A stretch of 14,534 nucleotides of DNA, from NCBI GenBank assembly GCA_016256075.1, contig SDVU01000353.1:1-14534 (forward strand). Direction: 5' to 3'. Made by a program: the position numbers and the translations under genes. Below the pieces are notes generated by a model that was not told the DNA's origin, ran no database searches, and saw nothing but the letters and a program-made list of their open reading frames with translations. Positions 1 through 8,605 of this stretch are shown piece after piece. The first letter of the stretch is position 1; the number at the start of each line of letters is the position of its first letter. This DNA is from Dictyocoela muelleri. Lineage: Eukaryota > Microsporidia.

Positions 1-75
1 AAGGTCATAAGACTATGGTTGGAGACAACTCTCCGGGTTGGCAGCTATGGATGTTGTCAGCATGTAATATATATA
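1..75 (+). mobile_element. tRNA-derived SINE-like repeat, 3' end only (cut by window edge)
   Basis: Positions 1-63 match the reverse complement of 11420-11480 closely, sharing the blocks GACAACTCTC, GCAGCTAT and TTGTCA in the same order. Both copies then run into an alternating TA tail (TAATATATATAT), here at about 64-75. The copy is therefore in plus orientation and its 3' tail lies inside the window; the tRNA-like head would lie before position 1. A simple-repeat tail is typical of SINEs. Family membership rests on comparison with the other copies in this window. Confidence 0.6.
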
Positions 76-456
76 TTCTTAAATAATTTTTTAAAAAATA
101 CGAAGAAAAATACAGGGTTATGTTTTTAATTAAAACTAATTCCTATATTTTTTAACACCTATATTAATCGAAGACATGGCGGAAATTTGACACTCTATAT
201 GTATAGGAGGTGCCAGTAATTATTCATACATAAGGGCCTAGAACAATTCTTTTTTATATTTAAAATTTTCAAGATTTCTTGCAATGAGAGGGGTGCTTGA
301 ATTAGTGAAACTTCTTATATGATTATAAATGTTGGCCAACATTGAGGATATTGTTCGGAATTTGTATAATAAATAAGAAGATCTAGTGGATTAAAGGACC
401 TCAACCTTTTCGACAAATCATGAAAATCTTAAATATAAAATCGTTTTGTCCTAGGC
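76..456. other. unassigned AT-rich spacer
   Basis: No open frame of useful length, no tandem array and no inverted repeat was found here. The stretch lies between the SINE tail and the hAT-like element. Confidence 0.4.
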
Positions 457-544
457 CGGCGGTCGGCAAATTGAGTCTCATTAAAAAATATTTGTATAAA
501 ACGCGGTCTTTTATCAAAAAAGTTTTTTAAAAAGTTAAATTGGA

Positions 545-985
545 ATATTATTATTACATATAGGCAATATCAATAATTTATAACCCGTAACTCATCATAT
601 ACGTGTATTCCTACGACATTTAGTTTTCGGTTTTACTATATACACCATTTCTAGGCTACCAGAGATCAAAATGTATACAGATTTTCGTTTTATATTAAAC
701 AAATCAGGATTTAGGTAATAAAAGTTTTTTTTTATTTTCACTACTTAATTTGCCGTATGCCTCGCCGCACTAATATTCACACCAGTGAGAGTTTTTTTTT
801 ACTCAATTTTAATATTAGAACAAGTTTTCCCAGACACAAAACTAGAAAAAACAGTATAATAACACCTTTTCTAAGTTATTGACAACTTAATGTCAATATA
901 AATTATTTACTAAAGTAAAGCCAGGAGATTCGACACTGAAACAAAATTATATTGCAAAATTATTAACCATTGAGCTAACTGGCTC
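545..985 (-). mobile_element. tRNA-derived SINE-like repeat, full-length copy nested in the hAT-like element
   Basis: On the minus strand the copy starts near 985 with a tRNA-like head. An A-box-like stretch TTAGCTCAATGGTTAA lies at about 962-978 and a B-box-like GTGTCGAATC at 927-936. AGCCAG at the head pairs with CTGGCT beyond the B box, like a remnant acceptor stem. The body aligns with the copy at 11409-11864 through shared blocks such as TTCGTTTTAT, TTTTCACTACTT and CGCCGCAC (CGTCGCAC in the other copy), in the same order and spacing, and ends near 545 in an AT-rich tail. The D and anticodon stems are too degraded for a working tRNA. A LINE partner supplying the retrotransposition machinery is not visible here. 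Confidence 0.6.
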
Positions 986-2400
986 ATTAGATAAATTTAA
1001 AAAACTCGATTTTTTCAAAATATAAGTGAATTATTTCGCTTTTTTTAGACAAAAATTAAAAAATTAAATTGTAGCCGCAATAGATTCGCAGCAGTAAAAT
1101 GACTTAATATTTTACGAGAAAAATGAATATATTTTGGGAGATGGATACTTATTACACCCAACAGCGATTTTTATGTAAAAATAAAATTTACTCCCATAAA
1201 TGTGTTTGTAAAACTAAAAGAAAGACCTTCATGCAAAAATTGGATGAAAGTACGCAGAAATGTATAAATTTTACTGCTTTTAACAAGCTAAGATTCTTAA
1301 ATGTGGAAAAAAAGAGGTATTTATTATTTTTTAAAGAGTATAATCAATAAAAATAGTTCATTTTATAGAAGTAAAATATTAGCTATAATTAACTGCCTCA
1401 AATTCTAGAAACTGTCTACGGTAGTTTATATAAAGAATTTTTTATTATACAGGTTTATCGACAATATGTTAATTTAAGTACCTTAAAACAGGTATAATTG
1501 TCGCCAAAATACTATGATTATCTATTAAAATCGTTGATTTGTACGATCGTTTAAATTGACGAGACAAAATTTTACCCTTGTAAGTAGAAACAAGTTAATC
1601 GAGTTGAATGTATACGGATATAAATTTTAAATGTAGTTCAGTATTAAAATAACAACAGTTATTTTAAATTACCGAAAAAATATATACTTAGCTTAAATTT
1701 GATAGAAATCTGCAAACAGGAGATGACTATATTACATATGTTTAGAAGATATATACATAATACAAAATATTTTACAATCATTTAACTGTAAATAATTATA
1801 AAGATTTTAAAGACACTGTTACGATTGTTATTACTAATAAATTGAAAGATTTTAGTCACAATTTAAAAACTGCACAGCCAACCTAAAAGCAAAAAAATAT
1901 TACTATACTTTTTAAGATTTATGTCAGAAAAAACGAAAAAACATTCTTTTATTTTTTAATCTAATTTATTCTAATTTAATATTTATTTACATTTGAAAAT
2001 CTAAAAGTGTGTGTTAAATAAATTTATATGGCAAAATAGACTGTATTGTATCTTGTGTTTATATAAAACTCACTGTATGTAATCTTTAATATAAAATTCA
2101 ATTGAAAGCTACATTTACTGTTCTTTTTTTTGTTTCTGTATACGCACTATATTTTTCAAGCGTGAACATTATCATGAGTAAACTTAGAAATTAGCTCATT
2201 GATCGGAAATTATGATTTTGTATTAATGCAATAATACAATTTATACACCACATTTATACAAACTTTTGAAGAAATGGAATTTATGTTATCGAAATAATAA
2301 AATTTATTATCATTTTTTTTAAATATAGTATAATTTGTCAAAAATATCTCTGGTCCTTATTTTTTTTATTAAATGTTGAATTATTAATATACGGCTCTTC
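986..2400. other. interior of the hAT-like element, no recognisable coding content
   Basis: This stretch is extremely AT-rich and carries stop codons in every frame at short intervals. The longest ATG-initiated frame (1123-1350, 75 codons) is within chance expectation at this base composition and shows no zinc finger, RNase H-like or hAT dimerisation motif that I recognise. Confidence 0.4.
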
Positions 2401-2436
2401 AGCTGAAAAGTTTGCCGACCACTGGTCTAGACCATA

Positions 2437-3110
2437 TTTCTGAAGTTATAGACCCTTTTTAAAGTTATAGATGCATTTCCCAAATGTTATAGACCTATTT
2501 CCTCAAAGCTATAGACATATTTTCCCAATGATATAGATCAATTTTTCAAAGTTATATATCTATTTCACAGATTTGTATATCTATTTATTCGCTTCATACC
2601 AGTTTTGTGTTATTTTTGAATTTTCATGTTGTTTTTGAAAAAATAAAAAATAACATAAAATAAGAATAAGGCAAAAATTCTCTGAAATTTTTTGTCTTAC
2701 GCGGAGCATTTTAATTGAAATCCAACTGTTAAATTTATTTAGCTTTTTTCAAATGATCAGTACTTTTTGAGCAAGAATTTTCCTTTCATTATCTGAAATT
2801 TGTTTTTTAAAAAATATATTTAATCTCATATTCGAGAATTTCATTCTTATTACAAAGTATACAATCATAAATATCAGTAATTTCTTTATCATTAATATGC
2901 AAGTTTATTTTCATTACCGAATCTTATATCTGTTTTATGCTCTTTTGGTACCGTTTCCAATTTTTTCAAAAACAACATAAAAACTCAAAAACAACATGAA
3001 AATTCAAAAACAACATGAAAATTCAAAAATAACACAAAACTGGTATGAACCATTTTTTCAAGGTTATAAAAACAGTTTTCCAGAGCTATAGACATGATTT
3101 ACAAGAGTAT
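2437..3110 (-). repeat. ~21-22 bp tandem array, left arm of an inverted array pair
   Basis: About seven degenerate units of the form AAAGTTATAGACCTATTTTCCC fill 2437-2590, and about three more lie at 3050-3110. They are separated by the foldback at 2593-3048. Read on the minus strand the unit is GGTCTATAACTTTGGGAAA, the same unit found in plus orientation at 3770-4370. The left and right arrays therefore face each other and act like long degenerate inverted repeats around 3110-3770. Paired subterminal arrays of this sort are known in several DNA transposon families, so this may be the left end of a non-autonomous element. Exact ends and a target duplication could not be fixed. Confidence 0.6.
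2593..3048. mobile_element. foldback/MITE-like element with ~47-bp terminal inverted repeats
   Basis: The left end (2593-2639) reads TTCATACCAGTTTTGTGTTA and continues into TTTTTGAATTTTCATG and GTTGTTTTTGAA. The right end is its exact reverse complement back from 3048. The right arm carries extra tandem copies of an ~18-bp unit (AAATTCAAAAACAACATG), so the arms differ in length. The element interrupts the tandem array around it, which resumes after 3050. Inside, on the minus strand at 2807-2914, a 35-codon frame has a CxxC pair and fairly non-random composition, but I recognise no family. It could be chance or a relic of captured sequence. Confidence 0.6.
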
Positions 3111-3769
3111 TAAAATATATTTACGAAATTATTTATACATTTTTAATAATTTATACAAAAATAAACTCTTCTAAAAAAATATAAATATCAGATCAAATGA
3201 AATGTCGGTACTACTCTGTGCATTATCGATTTTCTTATTGGTTAAAATGATTTGAAATATACTATTAAAATTGAAAGAAAAATTCTGGTATTGATCCTTT
3301 TAAGGCAAAGAAAGATTTAAGATGGCTTGAATCCAAAAAAATATTGATAAATAATTATTTCCAGTTCAATAACTCTAAAAAGTTTTTCCAAATTTTTTTT
3401 ATTTATAATTAGGTAAATAAAAAAAATATCTAAAAAAAAATTTAAAAACGTCATTTTTATTGACATTTACATATATTATTATATTAGTTTTAGCCTAAAG
3501 ATATTTTAATCGCAGTTTTACGGGTGTATCAAAGCGATTACGTACCTAAACTATAATATCTTCTCGGATTTAAATAAAATTAAATTTTTATGCAACTTAA
3601 TTTTATTTAAAATCGAAAAGATTAGTGTTTATTCCGAATTTTTTCTGAAAATTAGTTTTTATCTTTCATCTCATCCCGTAAAATCTCGCTGCTGAACTGA
3701 ATAATGTGAACATTTCGACATTTTCGGGATTTATGGGTATTATTTTGCGTGGAAATATTTGATTAAATA
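3111..3769. other. spacer between the two inverted arrays, with a 15-bp-stem hairpin
   Basis: No coding frame was recognised. A hairpin lies at 3569-3611: a perfect 15-bp stem (TTTAAATAAAATTAA and its complement) around a 13-base loop, with partly matching outer bases (CGGATTT against AAATCG). The rest is low-complexity AT-rich sequence. If 2437-4370 is one element, this is its core. Confidence 0.4.
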
Positions 3770-4370
3770 TTTAAACGGGTCTATAACTCCGCTAAATTTT
3801 GTCTACACCACTGAAAAATTAATTTTATAACTTTGAAAAAAAATGTTTGTGCCTTTCCTTAGAGACCCCCTCTGAAAAAAATATCGAAAACTACGTTATA
3901 AGGCATTAATAAATGATAATAAAAAAATTTGATATGATATTTTATACATATTGTAGAAATCAGTTTTTTTATAAGCCTCTATTACCAAGTTTAGTAAATT
4001 TCGGACTCTGCCCGAAATTTACTAAACTTGGTAAAAGAGGCTTATAAAAAACTGATTTCTACAATATGTATAAAAGATCATATTAGAAAATTTTTATTAT
4101 AATTCATTAATGCCATATAACGTAGTTTTCGATATTTTTTTCAGAGAGGATGGGGGGTCTCTAAGGAAAGATAGAACCAAAAATTGATCTATAACTCTGG
4201 ACAAACAGGTCTATAACTCAGGGAAAAGGGTGTATAACTTTGGGAAAAGGTTATATATCTTTGAGAAAAAGGGGTCTATGAGTTTGGGATAAGGTGTCTA
4301 TAACTTTGTGAAAAGGTGTCTATAACTTTGTTAAAATGGTGTTTATAACTACGAAAACCTCTGTAAACTT
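3770..4370 (+). repeat. ~21-22 bp tandem array, right arm of the inverted array pair
   Basis: Degenerate units of the form GGTCTATAACTTTGGGAAAA occur at 3770-3845 (about three, diverged) and 4185-4370 (about eight, clearer). The foldback at 3853-4170 divides them. Orientation is opposite to the array at 2437-3110. The unit also resembles the reverse complement of the array at 10746-11012 (shared core AAAAGGGGTC-ATAA), about 17 of 21 positions in my hand alignment, so the two arrays may share an origin. Confidence 0.6.
3853..4170. mobile_element. near-perfect palindromic foldback element, ~318 bp
   Basis: The arms 3853-4004 and 4012-4170 are reverse complements with a few mismatches and small indels (over 90% by eye) around a 7-base loop, ACTCTGC at 4005-4011. 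The outer end reads CTTTCCTTAGAGACCCCC and returns as GGGGTCTCTAAGGAAAG. The element splits a tandem array of one orientation, which shows that it inserted after the array formed. The high arm identity suggests it is young, or that the arms are kept alike by gene conversion. A transcript across it would fold into a ~150-bp hairpin. No coding sequence is present. Confidence 0.75.
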
Positions 4371-4431
4371 AAAATGAGGCATTAATTTACTTTTTATTAT
4401 CGTATTAGACTGCAAAAAGGAAGCATCAGAA

Positions 4432-4603
4432 TGATAAAAAAAAAACTTGTGGAAAAGATATCAGCTTGATATTATCAGAATTCTGTTTATAAAAAAAATC
4501 ATATAATTATTTCAAGGTAAAGTTATAGAATAGAAATCTTTTTTCTTATAAACTCGATTCCCCTAATATCAAGCTCGATCTTTTCGACAACGTATTTTTA
4601 TCA
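4432..4603. repeat. imperfect foldback, arms ~65 bp
   Basis: The left arm starts TGATAAAAA at 4432 and contains GGAAAAGAT, AGCTTGATATTA and GTTTATAA in order. The right arm, read backwards from TTTTTATCA ending at 4603, contains the same blocks (CGAAAAGAT, AGCTTGATATTA, GTTTATAA). Arm identity is about 75-80% by eye, lower than in the palindromes at 3853 and 8606, so this is an older MITE-like element. No coding content and no clear target duplication were seen. Confidence 0.55.
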
Positions 4604-4812
4604 ATTTTTTATTGCAATATTTAGCCTATTTCTTGGTCAACTGCTGGACTTTATATCTATTTTCATATTATACAAAGTTGTTATCGGGGTCAAGAAACAT
4701 TAACAAGACATATCTCTACTTTTTCTGACCGCTTAATTCAAATTACAGATTATTTATCAATAGCTTTAATAAATCAAAGCCATGATACTTCACTCACACA
4801 TTCAATAATGTT
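4604..4812. other. unassigned spacer
   Basis: One plus-strand frame stays open for about 95 codons across 4622-4915 but has no early ATG and runs into the SINE copy. An open run of that length is expected a few times by chance in a window of this size and composition. No domain is recognised. Confidence 0.35.
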
Positions 4813-5632
4813 AAATATATATTCCATGCTGACAATATCCACATTTATCTATAATCCTGTTCTTCACATCATTGTTTCTTTTCATTCAAAGTATGCCACA
4901 GAAAACTACGATTAAAGGAATATTGTAAATCGATTCTCGTTTTATAAATGATTTTAAGATTCGAGTAATTAATTATATTGTTTTGCGTGTTATTTTCATT
5001 TATCACTTTTTATCAAGATATTTTGTTGGACTCATTCCCACACCCGGGATATTATACTTCCACTACTAAAGATTTAACTAAGTTTTAATAGCGTTGATGC
5101 AAAAAAAATAAGTTTAATAAACAATTTAATAATTTCTTTCAATAAAATCTTTAAATATAGAAATATAGTTTAAGCACCATGCTAATGATTTGATCTCTAA
5201 ACATTATTCGGCTAGGCATCGTTTTTTTATTCTAAGCCCCGCCATCTTCTTTATTTGATATTTTGCTAAACTTCAAAGAGAGGCAATGTTTTAATTATAT
5301 GTTCAATATACTGATTACCAAAATTTAGAGGTTGACACGTGGTAAATTGTTAAATCTAAGCGATGGATGTTCATTTTATAAAGGGTAGTAAAATAAATTG
5401 AATCTTTTAAATATAGAAGGATAAATGGACTTGATCCAAATTTAGGGTGCTAAATGGATTCGATCTTTGCTTATAGGTATACCACACTGCGACAACAGTA
5501 TATCAGTACAATAGTTTCCCGCTCATTGTCAGTTATCGATGATTAAATAAAATGCTTGGAGAAATTAGAACTATAATACTTAAATTTTACATTCAAGGGT
5601 GTTAACCACTACTCTACCTCTCCTGACAACCA
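4813..5632 (-). mobile_element. tRNA-derived SINE-like repeat, diverged copy split by an insertion
   Basis: On the minus strand the head lies at about 5560-5632, with an A-box-like GGTAGAGTAGTGGTTAACAC and a degraded B box (AGTTCTAATT). The stretch ACTTAAATTTTACATTCAAG (5578-5597) is almost identical to 11817-11835 in the other copy. The block TATACCACACTG (5477-5488) also matches. The tail side resumes at 4813-5085, where TCGTTTTATAAA and ATGCTGACAATATCCA match the other copies in order. The copy is ~370 bp longer than the ~450-bp norm. The excess is unrelated sequence between about 5090 and 5470, so it was interrupted after insertion or is a chimera. Confidence 0.55.
5090..5470. other. insertion inside the SINE copy, ending in a ~28-bp repeat x3
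   Basis: This stretch has no counterpart in the other SINE copies. Its right part (5381-5469) consists of three degenerate ~28-bp direct repeats with the core TAAATGGATTCGATCTTT. No terminal inverted repeats or coding frame were recognised, so the nature of the insertion is unknown. Confidence 0.35.
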
Positions 5633-5745
5633 TATTTTAATGGTAAAACGCGTAACTATTTAACAAATCCGGAAATAAAAAATGAGAATATTATTGAAAT
5701 TCATCGAACATTAAACAATTTTTAATGTCATTTCAATCTCTAAAA

Positions 5746-5751
5746 TTTATT
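5746..5751 (-). terminator. possible polyadenylation signal of the otubain gene
   Basis: AATAAA on the minus strand, about 70 bases after the TGA stop of the otubain gene. The motif is also expected by chance in sequence this AT-rich. Confidence 0.3.
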
Positions 5752-5820
5752 TTTAATTTTTTCGAGAGGAATGTTGCCCGGGTATTTTATAAAATATATT
5801 TAAATTTTTGATTCAATTTC

Positions 5821-6681
5821 TCATTTATTTGGAATTAAAGGCTCAAAATGGCTCGGAGAATGTAAAATACAAACATATGATTCATTATTACCAATATGAA
5901 AAGGTTCATCATTCATCAATGATTCAATTTTTACACCCACATTCAAGGCAGTACTTAAAGCGTAAATATCAACATGCGATGTCATCCTGTAGAACACCTC
6001 AACATTTTTCTTACAATATTCTTTCAGATCCATTTCGATGAATGGAGCATAATTGTAGCTTTCAAATTGTATGGTCGTGGATATAACCATTTTCAGGTAT
6101 GCTGTTATTTCATAGTATTTATCAGTCTTTAAAATGAACTTTCTGTTACTCAATTCATTTTGTATTGATTTAAGGTAATCATGACTGTAATTTTCAATCT
6201 CAGTATCGTAATTATATTCATTAATATCATCTTTATCATGAATATTACAATTTTCTTGGCGTTTAAGCTTATTAATTCGATCCTTAATTTCAGTTTTCCT
6301 AGAAATAATCTCGAGTGACTCATCTAAAAGATTTAAAAGCATCTCTTGAAAGTCTTCATAAACATAAGGCTTTAAATCAACAACTTCAAATCTTTCATTG
6401 AACGATACGATTCGTTGCTTCATCTGAAGAACAAATTCTTTTGTTTCATTAGGAAGTAATTGGCACAGACTGTATATGAATGATGTGTAGAAACAGTTAC
6501 CATCTCTTTTAACAGGCACAAATGCAGTATAGTCCTTTTTTATTGTTTCAAATCGATCTCTGAATTTGTCGTAATCTGGATGTGCCGATAATTGTTTTTC
6601 TATACCATAAAAATTGTATTTTAGGTTGTTTTCAGGTGATTTAATACATTGAGGATAATCATTTAAATTGTGATTGTTCAT
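5821..6681 (-). CDS. otubain-like ubiquitin thioesterase (peptidase family C65)
   Basis: This 286-residue protein is intronless and complete from ATG to TGA. It should remove ubiquitin from proteins or cut ubiquitin chains as a cysteine protease in the cytosol or nucleus. Residues 37-70 match the otubain N-terminal core: a Tyr/Phe-rich lead-in, then RDGNCFY with Asp60 and the catalytic Cys63. Residues 211-245 contain FIEMDLKEYCKKNVE and HVDIYALSTALNVGV, the counterpart of the conserved H-I-ALAQALSV segment of human OTUB1. The catalytic His is His278 in SPSHFE. Family members usually have Asp two residues after this His; here it is Glu280, a conservative change. Residues ~128-180 are an acidic, Asn-rich insertion of roughly 40 residues absent from OTUB1, and the long OTUB1 N-terminal tail is missing. 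CCC six to eight bases before the ATG supports this start. Base composition matches a native gene. Sub-type (OTUB1 or OTUB2) and chain preference cannot be told. Confidence 0.93.
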   Translation of the reverse strand: MNNHNLNDYPQCIKSPENNLKYNFYGIEKQLSAHPDYDKFRDRFETIKKDYTAFVPVKRDGNCFYTSFIYSLCQLLPNETKEFVLQMKQRIVSFNERFEVVDLKPYVYEDFQEMLLNLLDESLEIISRKTEIKDRINKLKRQENCNIHDKDDINEYNYDTEIENYSHDYLKSIQNELSNRKFILKTDKYYEITAYLKMVISTTIQFESYNYAPFIEMDLKEYCKKNVEVFYRMTSHVDIYALSTALNVGVKIESLMNDEPFHIGNNESYVCILHSPSHFEPLIPNK

Positions 6682-6732
6682 TTTTAGGGATTAGGATTAA
6701 ATTTATTATTTTAAGATTGTCAAAAAAATATT
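6682..6732 (-). promoter_or_regulatory. otubain 5' leader with microsporidian-type CCC start signal
   Basis: Read toward the gene, the last bases before the start are AATCCTAATCCCTAAAA, then ATG. CCC lies at 6687-6689, five bases from the ATG, and a second CC pair lies seven bases further out. CCC- or GGG-like motifs just before the start codon are a described translation or transcription start signal of microsporidia. The 52-base leader is otherwise A/T only, apart from TTGACAATC. No distinct TATA box stands out in this composition. Confidence 0.5.
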
Positions 6733-7100
6733 AAAATTTGGTTATTAAAATTTGTTTATTAAAATTTGGTTATTGAAATTTTGTTATTAAAATTTTGTTA
6801 TTAAAATTGGTTATTGAAAATTGGTTATTAAAATTGGTTATTGAAAATTGGTTATTAAAATTTGGTTATTAAAATTTGGTTATTAAAATTTGGTTATTGA
6901 AATTTGGTTATTAAAATTTGGTTATTAAAATTTGGTGATTGAAATTGGTTATTAAAATTTGGTTATTGAAATTTTGTTATTAAAATTTTGTTATTAAAAT
7001 TTTGTTATTAAAATTTTGTTATTAAAATTTTGTTATTAAAATTTGGTTATTAAAATTTTGTTATTAAAATTTTGTTATTAAAATTTGGTTATTAAAATTT
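6733..7100. repeat. 14-bp tandem repeat, 26 copies, upstream of the otubain gene
   Basis: Twenty-six contiguous units of AAAATTTGGTTATT run from 6733 to 7093, followed by half a unit to 7100. Twenty-three units are 14 bases and three are 13 bases. Variation is restricted: the first base is A or G, position 8 is mostly G or T (TTTGG or TTTTG), and two units have single odd bases. Blocks of like variants sit together (for example units 19-22), which indicates expansion by unequal exchange or slippage. The array begins 52 bases upstream of the otubain ATG and so takes up the whole proximal promoter region. Confidence 0.9.
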
Positions 7101-8110
7101 ATCAATATTAGATACTTTTTTTATAATTTTATCGATAATAAATAGAATTTAAAACTTACTTTATTATGATCATAAAACAAGGTAATATTTTCAGAAACTC
7201 GTAAATAAAAAAACAGTAAATTCGGTGCAAGTTCGTATGCCCGTGCATGGGTAAGGTACATACCTCGGATTATTTTTTTTATGAAAAAATAATAACATTC
7301 AAAATCAATAAAAAATTTTAAGAATTGATTTTTTATTAATAAAACCACATAAAATTTCATACCACACACTTCTAATTTCTTTATATTACACGTTCTTACG
7401 AGAAATATCACAATTATTAGCGATTCCTTGTGTGAGTCATCATTTATAAATTTTAAAATCGCAAATAATATACTATATAAGGTTTAACAGGCATATTATT
7501 TTTTCTCCTTAAAACAGATAGTCGTTCACTAAATTTCGTATCAGAACAACAACCTCAAAGTGAATAACAAACATCAGGTATAATTTACAATAGGCTAGAG
7601 TGAGATAGGTACTAGTTTATATACGAGTTATTCAATCGAAGAGTCATTAAAAAGACGAGAAGATAAAAAAACAAAATTTCATGATATTTAATAGCCTCAA
7701 AATCCTTTTTTTTGCAAATACTTATTTTTTCTAAATTATGCAATAAAATAGACTGAATCGAAAAGGTTTTCAAAGTTGTCTAATGTCATGAAACTTTGCT
7801 TTTATTTTAAAATAATCGTTTTTTATTTTGATGTGACTTCTGAAAAAGACTAACTCGTCTAAAACCAGCATTTAACATCTTGTGGTATAAATTATTCACC
7901 GATAAGATACTTTAAGGTTGATTTATATCAATAAATATTTTGGTTAATGTTGATTTTGGTCTTTAAAACCTTTACTACATACTTCGGCAAAATTTTACAG
8001 TTTAAAAATCTCTTTAAGATTGTGCGACCGGGTAAAATTCTTCCCGTAAACACGGACTTGCGTCGTAAATTCTATCGAATTTGTCATTTTACGTTCTAGC
8101 AAAATTCAAG
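7101..8110. other. unassigned AT-rich region
   Basis: No recognisable gene or repeat. A 96-codon minus-strand frame (7121-7411) has no domain I know and a hydrophobic, Phe/Leu/Ile/Lys-rich composition expected from translated AT-rich DNA. Small inverted repeats such as CGGG...CCCG around 8029-8046 are too short to interpret. Confidence 0.4.
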
Positions 8111-8190
8111 CAAATTGTAGAAAATAGCAAAATGTAGAAATAGCAAATTATAAGAAATGACAAATTGTAGGAAATGGCAAATTGTAAATT
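8111..8190 (+). repeat. ~17-bp tandem repeat, about 4.5 copies
   Basis: Units of the form CAAATTGTAGGAAATGG recur at 8111, 8128, 8144 and 8161, with a partial fifth unit ending near 8190. They differ by a few bases each. No relation to the other arrays in the window was seen. Confidence 0.7.
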
Positions 8191-8605
8191 TTTTAAAAAA
8201 AAGTTGAAGGAATTATCAAAATAACGAAAAAAATATATTAAATAGTTTGATATCTCGTCTCTTTTTGATTATTCTTTATTATAATTAACTTTTTAATCCC
8301 ATAAAACTTAAAATCGTATTAGTCTTCAATATTATTTTGTAAGTATTTTATAGCATTTTTTAGGTTATTTAAATTATCCTTTTTAAATATATTCTTTGTA
8401 AATATATTGACGTTATAGACATGGCTGTAAATATTTCTATTCCTGTCGCATAAATCATTAATATCAGATCCAACTAATTTTATTATTTCATTTTAAAAGT
8501 TGTAGATATTATTTTATTGTTATCAGTGTACTTTATTTTAAAAAATCATCATATTTTATTGAATCTAATAATGATTTTTTCGTAATAATTATTTGGTTCT
8601 CCAAC
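8191..8605. other. unassigned AT-rich region
   Basis: No gene, tandem array or inverted repeat recognised between the 17-bp repeat and the left palindrome of the Merlin composite. Confidence 0.4.

Larger units (their letters stand above)
457..2424. mobile_element. hAT-like DNA transposon, decayed or non-autonomous
   Basis: The left end at 457 reads CGGCGGTCGGCAAA. The reverse complement of the right end at 2424 reads CAGTGGTCGGCAAACTTTT. This is the usual hAT terminal form (CAG-N-GG...GGCAAA), and the two ends match over about 14 bases with two mismatches. The 8-bp flanks are TCCTAGGC on the left (449-456) and GTCTAGAC on the right (2425-2432). They share 5 of 8 bases with a central CTAG, as an aged 8-bp hAT target duplication would; two of the three differences are transitions. 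The ~1.97 kb interior holds a nested SINE copy (545-985). I could not recognise any hAT transposase motif. The 75-codon frame at 1123-1350 has no recognisable domain. The element is either non-autonomous or too old to read. Confidence 0.55.

Noticed and set aside
927-985. Possible functional tRNA gene on the minus strand
   Set aside because: A and B boxes are visible but the D and anticodon stems do not pair and the B box is altered. It continues into a repeat body shared with other copies, so it is a SINE head, not a tRNA gene.
1123-1350. 75-codon frame inside the hAT-like element as a transposase piece
   Set aside because: No BED finger, catalytic or dimerisation motif is visible, and the length is within chance expectation.
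4622-4915. ~95-codon plus-strand open run without an early ATG
   Set aside because: About three such runs are expected by chance in a window of this size and composition, and it crosses into the SINE-like copy.
5808-6041. 77-codon plus-strand frame
   Set aside because: It lies antisense to the otubain gene and has no recognisable domain. It is a shadow.
6733-7100. CRISPR-like array
   Set aside because: The units are contiguous with no spacers. It is a simple tandem repeat.
7121-7411. 96-codon minus-strand frame upstream of the otubain array
   Set aside because: No domain, composition typical of translated AT-rich DNA, and no relation to neighbouring features.
7470-7600. TATATAAGG followed by a CA-rich stretch, recalling a retroelement promoter and leader
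   Set aside because: No long terminal repeat pair, no coding relic and no primer-binding site could be found. TATA-like strings are common at this composition.
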